Below are positions 56,642 to 64,000 of a stretch of DNA of 64,000 nt, piece by piece (position 1 is the first letter of the stretch; every line of letters starts with the position of its first letter). The notes beneath the pieces are model-generated. The model was not told where the DNA came from, searched no databases, and saw nothing but the letters and a program-made list of their open reading frames with translations. A program made the position numbers and the translations under genes. The stretch spans positions 1,674,001 to 1,738,000 of the forward strand of contig NZ_CP034753.1 of NCBI RefSeq assembly GCF_004006235.1, in the 5' to 3' direction. This DNA is from Agromyces sp. LHK192 (GTDB taxonomy: Bacteria > Actinomycetota > Actinomycetes > Actinomycetales > Microbacteriaceae).

Positions 56642-57328
56642 TCAGACCGTGCGCAGCACGGCGACGACCTTGCCGAGCACCTCGGCGGCGTCGCCGAGGA
56701 TCGGCTCGAACGCGCTGTTCCGCGGCAGCAGCCAGGTGTGGCCGTCGCGCTGGCGGAAGACCTTGACGGTCGCCTCACCGTCGAGCATCGCCGCGACGAT
56801 CTCGCCGTTCTCGGCCGTCTTCTGCGAACGGACGACGACCCAGTCGCCGTCGCAGATGGCCGCGTCGATCATCGAGTCGCCGACCACCTTCAGGATGAAC
56901 AGTTCGCCCTTGCCGACGAGTTGACGGGGGAGGGGGAAGACCTCCTCGACCTGCTGCTCGGCCGTGATCGGCACGCCGGCGGCGATGCGGCCGACGAGCG
57001 GGACCATCGCGGCGTCGCCGACGGGCGCGGCGGTCCCGATCGTCGGCACGCGCGCCTCACCGCCCGGCAGCTCGATGAGCACCTCGAGCGCGCGAGGCCG
57101 GTTCGGGTCACGGCGGAGGTAACCGGCGAGCTCGAGCTGGTTGAGCTGGTGGGTGACGCTCGACAGCGACGAGAGCCCGACCGCGTCGCCGATCTCCCGC
57201 ATGCTCGGCGGGTAGCCGCGCCCGGCGACCGAGCGCTGGATCACCTCGAGGATCGCCACCTGCTTCGGCGACAGCGACTTGCGCCGGCGGGTGCCCGCAT
57301 CGGGAGTGCGGTCGATGTCGGTGGTCAC
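56642..57328 (-). CDS. lexA: SOS repressor LexA
   Basis: 228 residues from GTG 57328 with GAGGGG upstream. N-terminal winged helix ([20 protein letters not shown], then [20 protein letters not shown]), cleavage site AAGVPI (Ala-Gly bond), and the S24 protease dyad Ser in VVGDSMIDA and Lys in ATVKVFRQ. It represses DNA-repair genes, and RecA filaments trigger self-cleavage. A long 5' UTR and an SOS box indicate autoregulation. Confidence 0.97.
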   Translation of the reverse strand: MTTDIDRTPDAGTRRRKSLSPKQVAILEVIQRSVAGRGYPPSMREIGDAVGLSSLSSVTHQLNQLELAGYLRRDPNRPRALEVLIELPGGEARVPTIGTAAPVGDAAMVPLVGRIAAGVPITAEQQVEEVFPLPRQLVGKGELFILKVVGDSMIDAAICDGDWVVVRSQKTAENGEIVAAMLDGEATVKVFRQRDGHTWLLPRNSAFEPILGDAAEVLGKVVAVLRTV

Positions 57329-57456
57329 GTTGAGCCCCTCGTCACGGCCGTCGGCGGTCGGTGCCGGCGACGACCTCATCGGCGTCCATCGGCCGGATCA
57401 CGCTGCTCGGCGGTCGATGTCGGTGGTCGGTGTTCGACTGGAGTCGGACATTCGAA

Positions 57457-57497
57457 ACTGTATCCGCCGAACGGGCGAGCGACAAACATCTGTTCGA
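57457..57497 (-). promoter_or_regulatory. lexA promoter with SOS box
   Basis: Minus strand: TTGTCG (57480-57485), 17 bp, TACAGT (57457-57462). ACAAACATCTGTTCGA (57482-57497) matches the recA SOS box at 13 of 16 positions and overlaps the -35, as expected for autorepression. Confidence 0.7.
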
Positions 57498-57541
57498 GCG
57501 TGTCGCCCGATCGGCAGCCGAGTCCGGACGGAGGTCGACGC

Positions 57542-57570
57542 TTGCCAGTTCGAACATTCGAAGATATATT
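57542..57570 (+). promoter_or_regulatory. Promoter of the LysM gene with a LexA-like site in the spacer
   Basis: TTGCCA (57542-57547), 17 bp, TATATT (57565-57570): one of the best promoters in the window. The spacer holds TTCGAACATTCGAA (57549-57562), a non-standard LexA-type palindrome. Together with the lexA promoter this accounts for the 330-bp gene-free stretch 57329-57658. Confidence 0.66.
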
Positions 57571-57658
57571 CGGAACAGAGATTCGTATCCGGCGCTCCCG
57601 GCCGAGCGCCGGATACGGATCCAGCCGGGATCCACACACGGAGGGCACGGGAGGAATC

Positions 57659-58024
57659 ATGAGCATCGCCAGCGCACCGACCGCATTCGACGGGCTCGCA
57701 CCCACCGGAACGGCACCGCGGACGCGCCTGCGACTCACCCGTCGTGGGCGACTCGTGTTCACGACGCTCGGGGCGCTGCCGCTCGTGATCTGGACGCTCG
57801 TGTCGGTGCTCGGGTCGGGGCCCGCCGCCGCCGGGGGAGCATCCGGGGGCGGAGCGCTGCAGACCGTCACGGTCGGTGCCGGCGACACCCTCTGGGAACT
57901 CGCGGTCATGATCGCCCCCGACGACGACCCGCGCGAGGTCATCGCCGACATCCTCCGCATCAACGGACTCGAGTCGCCGATCGTGCAGCCGGGGCAGGAA
58001 CTCGCGCTGCCTGCGGGGCGCTGA
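57659..58024 (+). CDS. LysM-domain membrane protein, DivS/ChiZ-like SOS cell-division protein
   Basis: 121 residues; GGGAGGAA before the ATG. Basic cytosolic N-terminus (about 1-32), one membrane helix (about 33-55), a Gly-rich spacer and a C-terminal LysM domain (VTVGAGDTLWELAVMIAPDD to VQPGQELALP). A LysM gene divergent from lexA is known in mycobacteria (ChiZ) and corynebacteria (DivS), where SOS induction blocks division. The promoter here also carries a LexA-like site. Confidence 0.83.
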   Translation: MSIASAPTAFDGLAPTGTAPRTRLRLTRRGRLVFTTLGALPLVIWTLVSVLGSGPAAAGGASGGGALQTVTVGAGDTLWELAVMIAPDDDPREVIADILRINGLESPIVQPGQELALPAGR

Positions 58025-58087
58025 CGGCAGTGCTCCCGGCGCAGCCCGACCGCACGTCGCAGGGCGTCCCACCTCTCGCGCCGCGTC

Positions 58088-58093
58088 TACCAT
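58088..58093 (+). promoter_or_regulatory. -10 element of the his operon, leaderless
   Basis: TACCAT ends 7 nt before the GTG of hisC, with no Shine-Dalgarno. Confidence 0.6.
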
Positions 58094-58100
58094 TGAGCAG

Positions 58101-59192
58101 GTGACGAGTCTCGACGATCTCCCCATCCGAGACGACCTTCGCGGTCAGATGCCCTACGGGGCACCGCAGAAGGTCGTGCCCGTGGCGTTGAACGTGAACG
58201 AGAACACGCATCCCATCCCGGAGGCGGTCGCGCACGACATCGTGTCGCGCGTCGCGTCGGCGATCCTCGGACTCAACCGGTACCCCGACCGCGAGTTCAC
58301 CGAACTGCGCGCTGCATTCGCCCGGTACCTCGGACACGGCCTCGCGCCCGAACAGGTCTGGGCCGCGAACGGGTCGAACGAGGTGCTCCAGCACGTGCTG
58401 CAGGCCTTCGGCGGTCCCGGTCGAAGCGCCCTCGGCTTCGCGCCGACGTACTCGATGTACTCGCTGCTGTCGGCCGGCACCGGAACCGCGTGGATCGACG
58501 CGCCGCGAGACGCCGACTTCGAGCTGACGCCCGAGACCGCCGTGGCGGCGATCCGGAAGCACGACCCCGACATCGTGCTGCTCTGCGCACCGAACAACCC
58601 GACCGGCACCCCGGCGTCGCTCGCGACGGTCGAGGCCGTCGTCGACGCCGCGCGGGGCATCGTCGTGGTCGACGAGGCGTACTTCGAGTTCGCCGATCCC
58701 GGCACGCCGAGCGCGCTCAGCCTGCTGCCGGGCCGGCCGAGACTGCTCGTGTCGCGGACCATGAGCAAGGCGTTCGCCTTCGCGGGCGCGCGGGTCGGCT
58801 ACCTGGCCGGCGACCCGGCGGCGATCGACGCGCTCCGGCTCGTGCGGCTCCCGTACCATCTGTCGGCCCTGACGCAGGCGGCCGCGCTCGGCGCGCTCGC
58901 GCACGCCGACCAGATGCTGGCGATGGTCGACGAGATCCGCGGGCAACGCGAGCGCATCGTCGTCGAACTCGGCGCGCTCGGCTTCCGGCCCTACCGCAGC
59001 GGCGCGAACTTCGTGCTCTTCGGCGGCGTCGACGACCCGCGCGCGGTGTTCGAGGGACTGCTCGCGCGCGGCATCCTCATCCGCGAGATCGGCATCGACG
59101 GATGCCTCCGCGTCACGGCCGGCACCGAGGCGGAGACCACGGCCTTCCTCGAGGCGATCGCCCTCTTCGCGCCGAATAGGATGACGGCATGA
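58101..59192 (+). CDS. hisC: Histidinol-phosphate aminotransferase
   Basis: 363 residues from [31 protein letters not shown] and the PLP lysine in [17 protein letters not shown]. It transaminates imidazole-acetol phosphate with glutamate. It is first in the his operon, and its stop overlaps the hisB start (ATGA). Confidence 0.95.
   Translation: MTSLDDLPIRDDLRGQMPYGAPQKVVPVALNVNENTHPIPEAVAHDIVSRVASAILGLNRYPDREFTELRAAFARYLGHGLAPEQVWAANGSNEVLQHVLQAFGGPGRSALGFAPTYSMYSLLSAGTGTAWIDAPRDADFELTPETAVAAIRKHDPDIVLLCAPNNPTGTPASLATVEAVVDAARGIVVVDEAYFEFADPGTPSALSLLPGRPRLLVSRTMSKAFAFAGARVGYLAGDPAAIDALRLVRLPYHLSALTQAAALGALAHADQMLAMVDEIRGQRERIVVELGALGFRPYRSGANFVLFGGVDDPRAVFEGLLARGILIREIGIDGCLRVTAGTEAETTAFLEAIALFAPNRMTA
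59177..59182 (+). promoter_or_regulatory. Possible internal -10 element before hisB
   Basis: TAGGAT within the last hisC codons, 6 nt before the hisB ATG. It could give a second, leaderless hisB transcript or be a chance match. Confidence 0.35.
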
Positions 59193-59803
59193 CCACTCCG
59201 AAGCCCCACCGCACCGCTCGCGTGCAGCGGGAGACGAGCGAGTCGAGCATCGACCTGTCGATCGACCTCGACGGCACCGGCAGCAGCGACCTCGAGACCG
59301 GCGTGCCGTTCTACGACCACATGCTCACCGCGTTCGCGAAGCACTCGCTCACCGACCTCACGGTGCGCGCCAGCGGTGACATCCACATCGACGTCCACCA
59401 CACGGTGGAGGACGTCGGCATCGCCCTCGGCACGGCGATCCGCCAGGCGCTCGGCGACAAGACAGGCATCTCGCGGTACGGCGACGCACTCGTCCCGCTC
59501 GACGAAGCGCTCGCCCAGGCCGTCGTCGACATCTCGGGCCGCCCGTACCTCGTGCACACCGGCGAGCCCGCCGGCTTCGAGCACCACCTCATCGGCGGGC
59601 ACTTCACCGGTTCGATGGTGCGACACGTATTCGAGGCGATCACGTTCAACGCCGCCCTCACGGTGCACGTCAACGTGCTCGGCGGCCGCGACCCGCACCA
59701 CATCGCCGAGGCGGAGTTCAAGGCGTTCGCGCGCGCGTTCCGCCAGGCGAAGGCGTACGACCCGCTCGTGGTCGGCATCCCCTCGACGAAGGGCGCCCTG
59801 TGA
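59189..59803 (+). CDS. hisB: Imidazoleglycerol-phosphate dehydratase
   Basis: 204 residues, monofunctional. The metal-binding repeats are [18 protein letters not shown] and the second HHLIGGHF / [16 protein letters not shown], with His clusters for two Mn ions. It overlaps hisC and hisH by 4 nt each. Confidence 0.97.
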   Translation: MTTPKPHRTARVQRETSESSIDLSIDLDGTGSSDLETGVPFYDHMLTAFAKHSLTDLTVRASGDIHIDVHHTVEDVGIALGTAIRQALGDKTGISRYGDALVPLDEALAQAVVDISGRPYLVHTGEPAGFEHHLIGGHFTGSMVRHVFEAITFNAALTVHVNVLGGRDPHHIAEAEFKAFARAFRQAKAYDPLVVGIPSTKGAL

Positions 59804-60441
59804 CGAGAGCTCGGCGCGTCGTGGTGCTCGACTACGGTTCGGGCAACATCCACTCCGCGGCGAAGGCGCTCGAGCGTGCCGGCGCGGAGGTGCAGGTGAC
59901 GGCGGATCGCACCGCGGTCATGGAGGCGGACGGCCTCTTCGTGCCGGGCGTCGGCGCCTTCAGGGCCGTCATGGAGCAGCTGCGCGCGGTACGCGGTGAC
60001 GAGCTCATCGACCGCCGGCTCGCGGGCGGGCGGCCCGTCCTGGGCGTCTGCGTCGGCATGCAGGTGTTCTTCGAGCGCGGCGTGGAGTTCGGCGTCGACA
60101 CCGAGGGCCTCGGGGAATGGCCGGGCGTCGTCAGCGCCCTGCCCGCCGAGGTGCTGCCGCACATGGGGTGGAACACGGTCGAGCCGGGGGAAGGCAGCGC
60201 GCTGTTCGCCGGAATCGAGCACGAGCGCTTCTACTTCGTCCACTCGTACGCCGCGCAGGAGTGGACGCTCGATGTCTCGCCGCCGTTCCCGGAACCCAGC
60301 GTCACCTGGTCCGAGCACGGCGGCAGGTTCCTCGCCGCGGTCGAGAACGGCCCGCTGTCGGCGACCCAGTTCCATCCGGAGAAGTCGTCGGATGCTGGCA
60401 TCCGTCTCCTCGGCAATTGGATCGGGACGCTCCGGGACTAG
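59800..60441 (+). CDS. hisH: Imidazole glycerol phosphate synthase, glutaminase subunit
   Basis: 213 residues from GTG. Triad: Cys in [12 protein letters not shown], His and Glu in [16 protein letters not shown] and YFVHSYA are family marks. It supplies ammonia to HisF, which is not in the visible window and probably lies elsewhere. Confidence 0.97.
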   Translation: MTRARRVVVLDYGSGNIHSAAKALERAGAEVQVTADRTAVMEADGLFVPGVGAFRAVMEQLRAVRGDELIDRRLAGGRPVLGVCVGMQVFFERGVEFGVDTEGLGEWPGVVSALPAEVLPHMGWNTVEPGEGSALFAGIEHERFYFVHSYAAQEWTLDVSPPFPEPSVTWSEHGGRFLAAVENGPLSATQFHPEKSSDAGIRLLGNWIGTLRD

Positions 60442-60480
60442 GATGCTGTGACTGTGCCGAAGGTCGCACGTCAACGTGCG
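60439..60480 (+). promoter_or_regulatory. hisH-priA junction: possible -10 and small hairpin
   Basis: TAGGAT (60439-60444) overlaps the hisH stop; CGCACG (60465-60470) pairs with CGTGCG (60475-60480). The 61-bp gap may carry a secondary promoter. Confidence 0.35.
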
Positions 60481-60502
60481 GCTTCCCGATCCGAGGACAG
60501 TG

Positions 60503-61249
60503 ATGAGTGAGTTCAACAAGACCCCCCGGCTGGTGCTGCTGCCGGCCGTCGACGTCGCAGGCGGCAAGGCCGTCCGGCTGACGAAGGGGGAGGCCGGAAC
60601 CGAGACGAACTACGGCGACCCGGTCGACGCAGCCGCCGACTGGGCCGACCAGGGCGCGGAGTGGATCCACCTCGTCGACCTCGACGCCGCCTTCGGCCGC
60701 GGTTCGAACGCCGGCATCCTGAAGAAGGTCATCCGCCAGGTGCGCGGCGTGAACGTCGAACTGTCCGGCGGCATCCGCGACGACGCCTCCCTCGAGCACG
60801 CGCTCGAGATCGGCGCGAAGCGCATCAACCTCGGCACCGCCGCGCTCGAGAACCCGGAGTGGGCGGCATCCGTCATCGCCCAGTACGGCGAGGCCATCGC
60901 CGTGGGGCTCGATGTGCGTGGCACCACGCTCGCCGCCCGCGGTTGGACCAAGGACGGCGGCGACCTCTGGCAGGTCATGGACCGCCTCGAGGAGGCGGGG
61001 GCCGCCCGGTACGTCGTCACGGACGTGACGAAGGACGGCACGCTGCAGGGCCCCAACCTCGACCTGCTGCGCCAGATCACCGAGCGCACCCGCCGGCCCG
61101 TCGTCGCGTCCGGCGGCGTGTCGAGCCTCGACGACATCGCCGCCCTTCGCGAACTCGTGCCGCTGGGCGTCGAGGGTGCGATCGTCGGCAAGGCGCTGTA
61201 CGCGGGAGCGTTCACGCTGCCCGAGGCGCTGGATGTCGCCTCGCACTGA
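60503..61249 (+). CDS. priA: Phosphoribosyl isomerase A (HisA, possibly HisA/TrpF)
   Basis: 248 residues from ATG 60503. TIM barrel: [15 protein letters not shown] (catalytic Asp), [40 protein letters not shown] (second Asp) and [10 protein letters not shown]. Actinobacterial PriA isomerises both ProFAR (histidine) and PRA (tryptophan). Which activity this one has cannot be told without knowing whether trpF exists in the genome. Confidence 0.92.
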   Translation: MSEFNKTPRLVLLPAVDVAGGKAVRLTKGEAGTETNYGDPVDAAADWADQGAEWIHLVDLDAAFGRGSNAGILKKVIRQVRGVNVELSGGIRDDASLEHALEIGAKRINLGTAALENPEWAASVIAQYGEAIAVGLDVRGTTLAARGWTKDGGDLWQVMDRLEEAGAARYVVTDVTKDGTLQGPNLDLLRQITERTRRPVVASGGVSSLDDIAALRELVPLGVEGAIVGKALYAGAFTLPEALDVASH

Positions 61250-62093
61250 CCCGGTGCCGGCGGGATCGGAACCGGCCGGCGCAAACGAGCACGCCGCGAA
61301 CGAGCCCGGTGCGGCCGAGCCCGGTGGAGCGACCGACTCGGCCGGCAACCCGTGGGCCGGTCGGTCCTTCGATGCGAACCGGCACGCCGCCGACGACGGG
61401 AGCGCGCCGCCGGCGCTCGCCGCGGCGGTGCGACGATTCCGCGACGGCCCAGGTGACCAGGAGTCGGTCGTCGAGGCGTTCGCGCGATCGCGACTGCTGA
61501 TCCCGCTGCTCGCGGAACTCGGTGACGGCGGCACGGAGATCGGTGCGCACGGGCATGCCGTCGAGAAGAGCCAGGAGCTCTCGATCGTGACGGTCGCGGG
61601 CCCCGACGGCCGTAAGGTCCTGCCGGTCTTCTCGTCGGTCGCGACCATGTCGCGGTGGAATCCGAAGGCTCGGCCGGTGCCGGCGGACGGGGTGCGCGTC
61701 GCGCTCGCCGCGGCCGACGACGGTACCGACCTCGTCGTGCTCGACGCGGGATCCCCCGACGACGAGTTCGTGCTCCGGCGCCCGGCGGTGTGGGCGGTCG
61801 CGCAGTCGATGCCGTGGCATCCGCCGTTCGCCGCTCCGGTGATCCGCGCCGCGTTCGAACGCTCGATCGGCACCGAGCTCGCGGTACTCGGCGTCGATCT
61901 CCTGCCGGGCGATCCGCAGGCGCGCCTCGCGGGGCCGGAGCTGGTCGTCCGTCTGACCCTCGTCGCCGGGCTCACCCGTGCCGAGCTCGACGCGACGACG
62001 GCGCGCCTCGCCCGACGCTGGTCGGAGGACGACGCGATCGCGGCGGGCGTCGACTCGCTGGCCGTGAAGCTCGTCGCCGCCGACCGCGGCTGA
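61233..62093 (+). CDS. SseB family protein
   Basis: 286 residues from ATG 61233, a 17-nt overlap with priA. The first 60 residues are Ala/Glu/Pro-rich and disordered-looking; the SseB domain follows ([44 protein letters not shown]). A gene of this family commonly follows priA in actinobacteria. Function unknown. Confidence 0.85.
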   Translation: MSPRTDPVPAGSEPAGANEHAANEPGAAEPGGATDSAGNPWAGRSFDANRHAADDGSAPPALAAAVRRFRDGPGDQESVVEAFARSRLLIPLLAELGDGGTEIGAHGHAVEKSQELSIVTVAGPDGRKVLPVFSSVATMSRWNPKARPVPADGVRVALAAADDGTDLVVLDAGSPDDEFVLRRPAVWAVAQSMPWHPPFAAPVIRAAFERSIGTELAVLGVDLLPGDPQARLAGPELVVRLTLVAGLTRAELDATTARLARRWSEDDAIAAGVDSLAVKLVAADRG

Positions 62094-62166
62094 GGGGCTC
62101 GCTTCCGGGTCCGGAGGGGTTGCCGACCGCCGGCTGCCGCGGGAAGATGCGCGCGGGGGTGGAGCG

Positions 62167-63573
62167 ATGGAGCCGTCGTCCGCGTTCGGCGCGCAGTACC
62201 GGGGTCCGCTGGCCGTCGCGGCGCGCGCGGCGGAGGATTGGCTCGACGGCGTCGCGGAGCGCCCGATCGCCCCGTCCGCGGGGATCGAAGACGTGAAGGA
62301 CGCACTCGGCCGTGCGCTGCCGGACGCCGGCGAGGACTCGGTCGCGGTCGTCGAGTCGCTCGCCGCGGCGGTCGTCCCCGGGCTCATGGCGATGCAGTCG
62401 CCGCGCTTCCACGGGTGGGTCATCGGCGGCACGTCGCCGGCATCGCTCGCGGCTGACTGGCTGGTCTCCGCCTGGGATCAGAACGCCGTGCTGCGCGAGC
62501 CGACCCCGGGGGTGGTCGCGGTGGAGGAGCTGGCCGGCGAATGGCTCTGCGACCTCCTGGGCCTGCCCGGCGGCACGGCGGCCGGGTTCACGACCGGCGC
62601 GACGACGGCGAACACGGTCGCTCTCGCCGCGGCGCGTCATGACGTGCTCGCACGGGCCGGGTGGGATGACGTCCGCGATGGCATCCAGGGGGCTCCGAGG
62701 GTTCGGGTCATCGCCGGGGCGGAACATCATCCGTCGGTCGCCGTCGCGCTGCGGGTGCTCGGCCTCGGCCTTCCGGAGGTCATCGCGTGCGACGAGGAGG
62801 GGCGGATCCTCCCCGGGGCGCTCGCCGACGCGCTCGAGGGGCACGGCGGCGGACGGAGGACCGGGCACGACGGCCCGGTCATCGTGTGCCTGCAGGCGGG
62901 CAACGTGCACTCGGGCGCCTCGGATCCGTTCGCCGAGGCGATCCCGATCGCGCGCGACGCGGGCGCCTGGGTGCACGTCGACGGCGCGTTCGGGCTCTGG
63001 GCGGCGGCGAGCCCGCGCCTGCGTCACCTCGTCGCGGGCGTCGAGGCCGCCGACTCGTGGGCGACGGATGCGCACAAGACGCTCAACGTGCCGTACGACG
63101 CGGGCATCGTGGCGGTCGCGGATGCCGACCCGCTCGTGTCCGCCGTCTCGGTGCACGCCGACTACCTGCCGGTGGCCGGCGAGGGGATCGACCCGAGCGA
63201 TCGGGTGGTCGAGCTCTCGCGCCGAGCGCGCGGCGTGCCGGTGTACGCCGCGCTGCGGGAGCTCGGGCGTGCCGGTGTCGCCGCCCTCGTCGACGGCCTC
63301 GCCGCGAACGCCGTCCGCCTCGCCGACGGCCTCCGCGCGACGCCCGGCGCGGAGGTGCTCAACGAGGTGACGTACACGCAGGTGTGCGCAGCGTTCGAGG
63401 GACGCGAGGCCGTCGCGCTCGCCCGGTTGCTCGATGCCGACGGCGTCGCGTTCGCCCACGCGTCGCGGTGGCGCGATCGTGAGGTCCTCAGGTTCTCGAT
63501 GAGCAATCGGGCGACGGATGCCTCCGCCGTCGACGAGACCCTCGAGGCGGTGCGGCGGGCCCTCGCCGGGTGA
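62167..63573 (+). CDS. PLP-dependent amino-acid decarboxylase, group II
   Basis: 468 residues. MQSPRFHGWVIGGTSPASLAADWL, GFTTGATTANTVALAAAR, HVDGAFGLWAA and the PLP lysine in TDAHKTLNVPYDAG. Family includes aromatic-amino-acid, tyrosine and glutamate decarboxylases. The substrate is not evident, and no transporter or amine-use genes are adjacent. Confidence 0.9.
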   Translation: MEPSSAFGAQYRGPLAVAARAAEDWLDGVAERPIAPSAGIEDVKDALGRALPDAGEDSVAVVESLAAAVVPGLMAMQSPRFHGWVIGGTSPASLAADWLVSAWDQNAVLREPTPGVVAVEELAGEWLCDLLGLPGGTAAGFTTGATTANTVALAAARHDVLARAGWDDVRDGIQGAPRVRVIAGAEHHPSVAVALRVLGLGLPEVIACDEEGRILPGALADALEGHGGGRRTGHDGPVIVCLQAGNVHSGASDPFAEAIPIARDAGAWVHVDGAFGLWAAASPRLRHLVAGVEAADSWATDAHKTLNVPYDAGIVAVADADPLVSAVSVHADYLPVAGEGIDPSDRVVELSRRARGVPVYAALRELGRAGVAALVDGLAANAVRLADGLRATPGAEVLNEVTYTQVCAAFEGREAVALARLLDADGVAFAHASRWRDREVLRFSMSNRATDASAVDETLEAVRRALAG

Positions 63574-63625
63574 CCCCGGCCCTGCCGGCGGCCATGATGT
63601 CACCGGGTCGCGGCAGGATGGAGGG

Positions 63626-64000
63626 GTGGACGCGCTCGACGCCTTCTCCGAAGCCACCCGCACGTGGTTCTCGGAATCCTTCCGCGCGCCCACGGCCGTG
63701 CAGTCCGCCGCGTGGGAGGCCATCGGCCGTGGCGCGCACGCCCTCGTGGTCGCGCCGACCGGGTCGGGCAAGACGCTCTCGGCGTTCCTGTCGGCCATCG
63801 ACCGGCTGCACACCGAGCCGCCGCCTCCGGAAGCGGGCACCAGAGTGCTCTACCTGTCGCCGCTCAAGGCGCTCGGCGTCGATGTCGAACGCAACCTCCG
63901 GGCGCCGCTGACGGGGATCGCCCGAGTGTCCAACCGGCTCGGCCTGGAGCCGCCGCACGTGAGCGTCGGCGTCAGGTCGGGTGACACGCCGGCGAACGAG
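63626..64000 (+). CDS. lhr: Lhr-type DEAD/DEAH helicase, 3' end cut by window edge
   Basis: 125 codons from GTG to the window end, no stop. The Q-motif-like FRAPTAVQSAAWEAI, Walker A VVAPTGSGKTLSAFLSAID and motif Ia LYLSPLKALGVDVERNLRAPL fit Lhr (large helicase-related), an SF2 helicase of actinobacterial DNA repair. GAGGGG is too close to the start to serve well; CAGGAT ends 6 nt before it, again a leaderless-like arrangement. Confidence 0.88.
   Translation, partial: MDALDAFSEATRTWFSESFRAPTAVQSAAWEAIGRGAHALVVAPTGSGKTLSAFLSAIDRLHTEPPPPEAGTRVLYLSPLKALGVDVERNLRAPLTGIARVSNRLGLEPPHVSVGVRSGDTPANE

Overview
The window is about 64 kb of very GC-rich actinobacterial chromosome. The gene order (pnp, M16 peptidase, dapB, thyA-folA, dapA-rnj, ftsK-pgsA-cinA-clgR-DUF3046-recA-recX-miaB-miaA-dapF, hflX, lexA, hisC-hisB-hisH-priA) and the protein sequences point to Microbacteriaceae, perhaps near Agromyces or Leifsonia. 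That placement is inference. I found no rRNA, tRNA, CRISPR array, prophage or insertion sequence. Almost all of the sequence is coding, and two stretches longer than 300 bp lack a gene: the pnp leader (5284-5670) and the lexA/LysM divergent region (5' of 57659).

Layout. 1-5.3 kb: a cut-off FMN reductase, a Tat-exported Lcp/MpaB-like haem protein, a DedA membrane protein, a glycosyltransferase fused in frame to an SGNH hydrolase, and a dodecin. 5.3-8.0 kb: polynucleotide phosphorylase behind a structured leader that I read as the Actino-pnp motif. 8.0-9.1 kb: an unfamiliar winged-helix regulator translationally coupled to a 69-residue protein, with a striking AT-rich repeat promoter. 9.1-22.2 kb: a branched-chain amino-acid (chiefly leucine) catabolic island. 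It holds an Lrp regulator divergent from branched-chain 2-oxoacid dehydrogenase E1 alpha, E1 beta and E2, a TetR repressor, and the acyl-CoA carboxylase (beta, alpha), acyl-CoA dehydrogenase, MaoC hydratase and CitE-type lyase operon. A metallo-hydrolase/TetR divergent pair sits inside the island. 22.3-33.9 kb: aldo/keto reductase, M16 peptidase, phosphatase, lysine/DAP genes (dapB, dapA), small redox proteins, thyA-folA and RNase J. 34.0-39.4 kb: a MacAB-like adaptor/ATPase/permease set, an acetyltransferase and a secreted wall-anchored surface protein. 39.5-50.5 kb: ftsK, pgsA, cinA, clgR, recA-recX, miaB-miaA and dapF. 50.5-55.7 kb: hflX and a metF-metE methionine operon. 55.8-64 kb: a hydrolase, lexA with a divergent SOS-type LysM protein, a histidine operon, SseB, a PLP decarboxylase and the start of an Lhr helicase.

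Three patterns cut across the genes. (1) Many genes have a TANNNT -10 hexamer ending 6 or 7 nt before the ATG/GTG and no Shine-Dalgarno, so leaderless transcription looks common. (2) The octamer CGGATGCC/GGCATCCG is far more frequent than base composition predicts and forces use of the otherwise rare alanine codon GCA. (3) Three copies of a 16-bp imperfect palindrome, one before a TetR gene and two before the leucine operon, look like one local regulon. Of the regions examined, the 8.0-9.1 kb regulator/small-protein pair is the least explained by known families.
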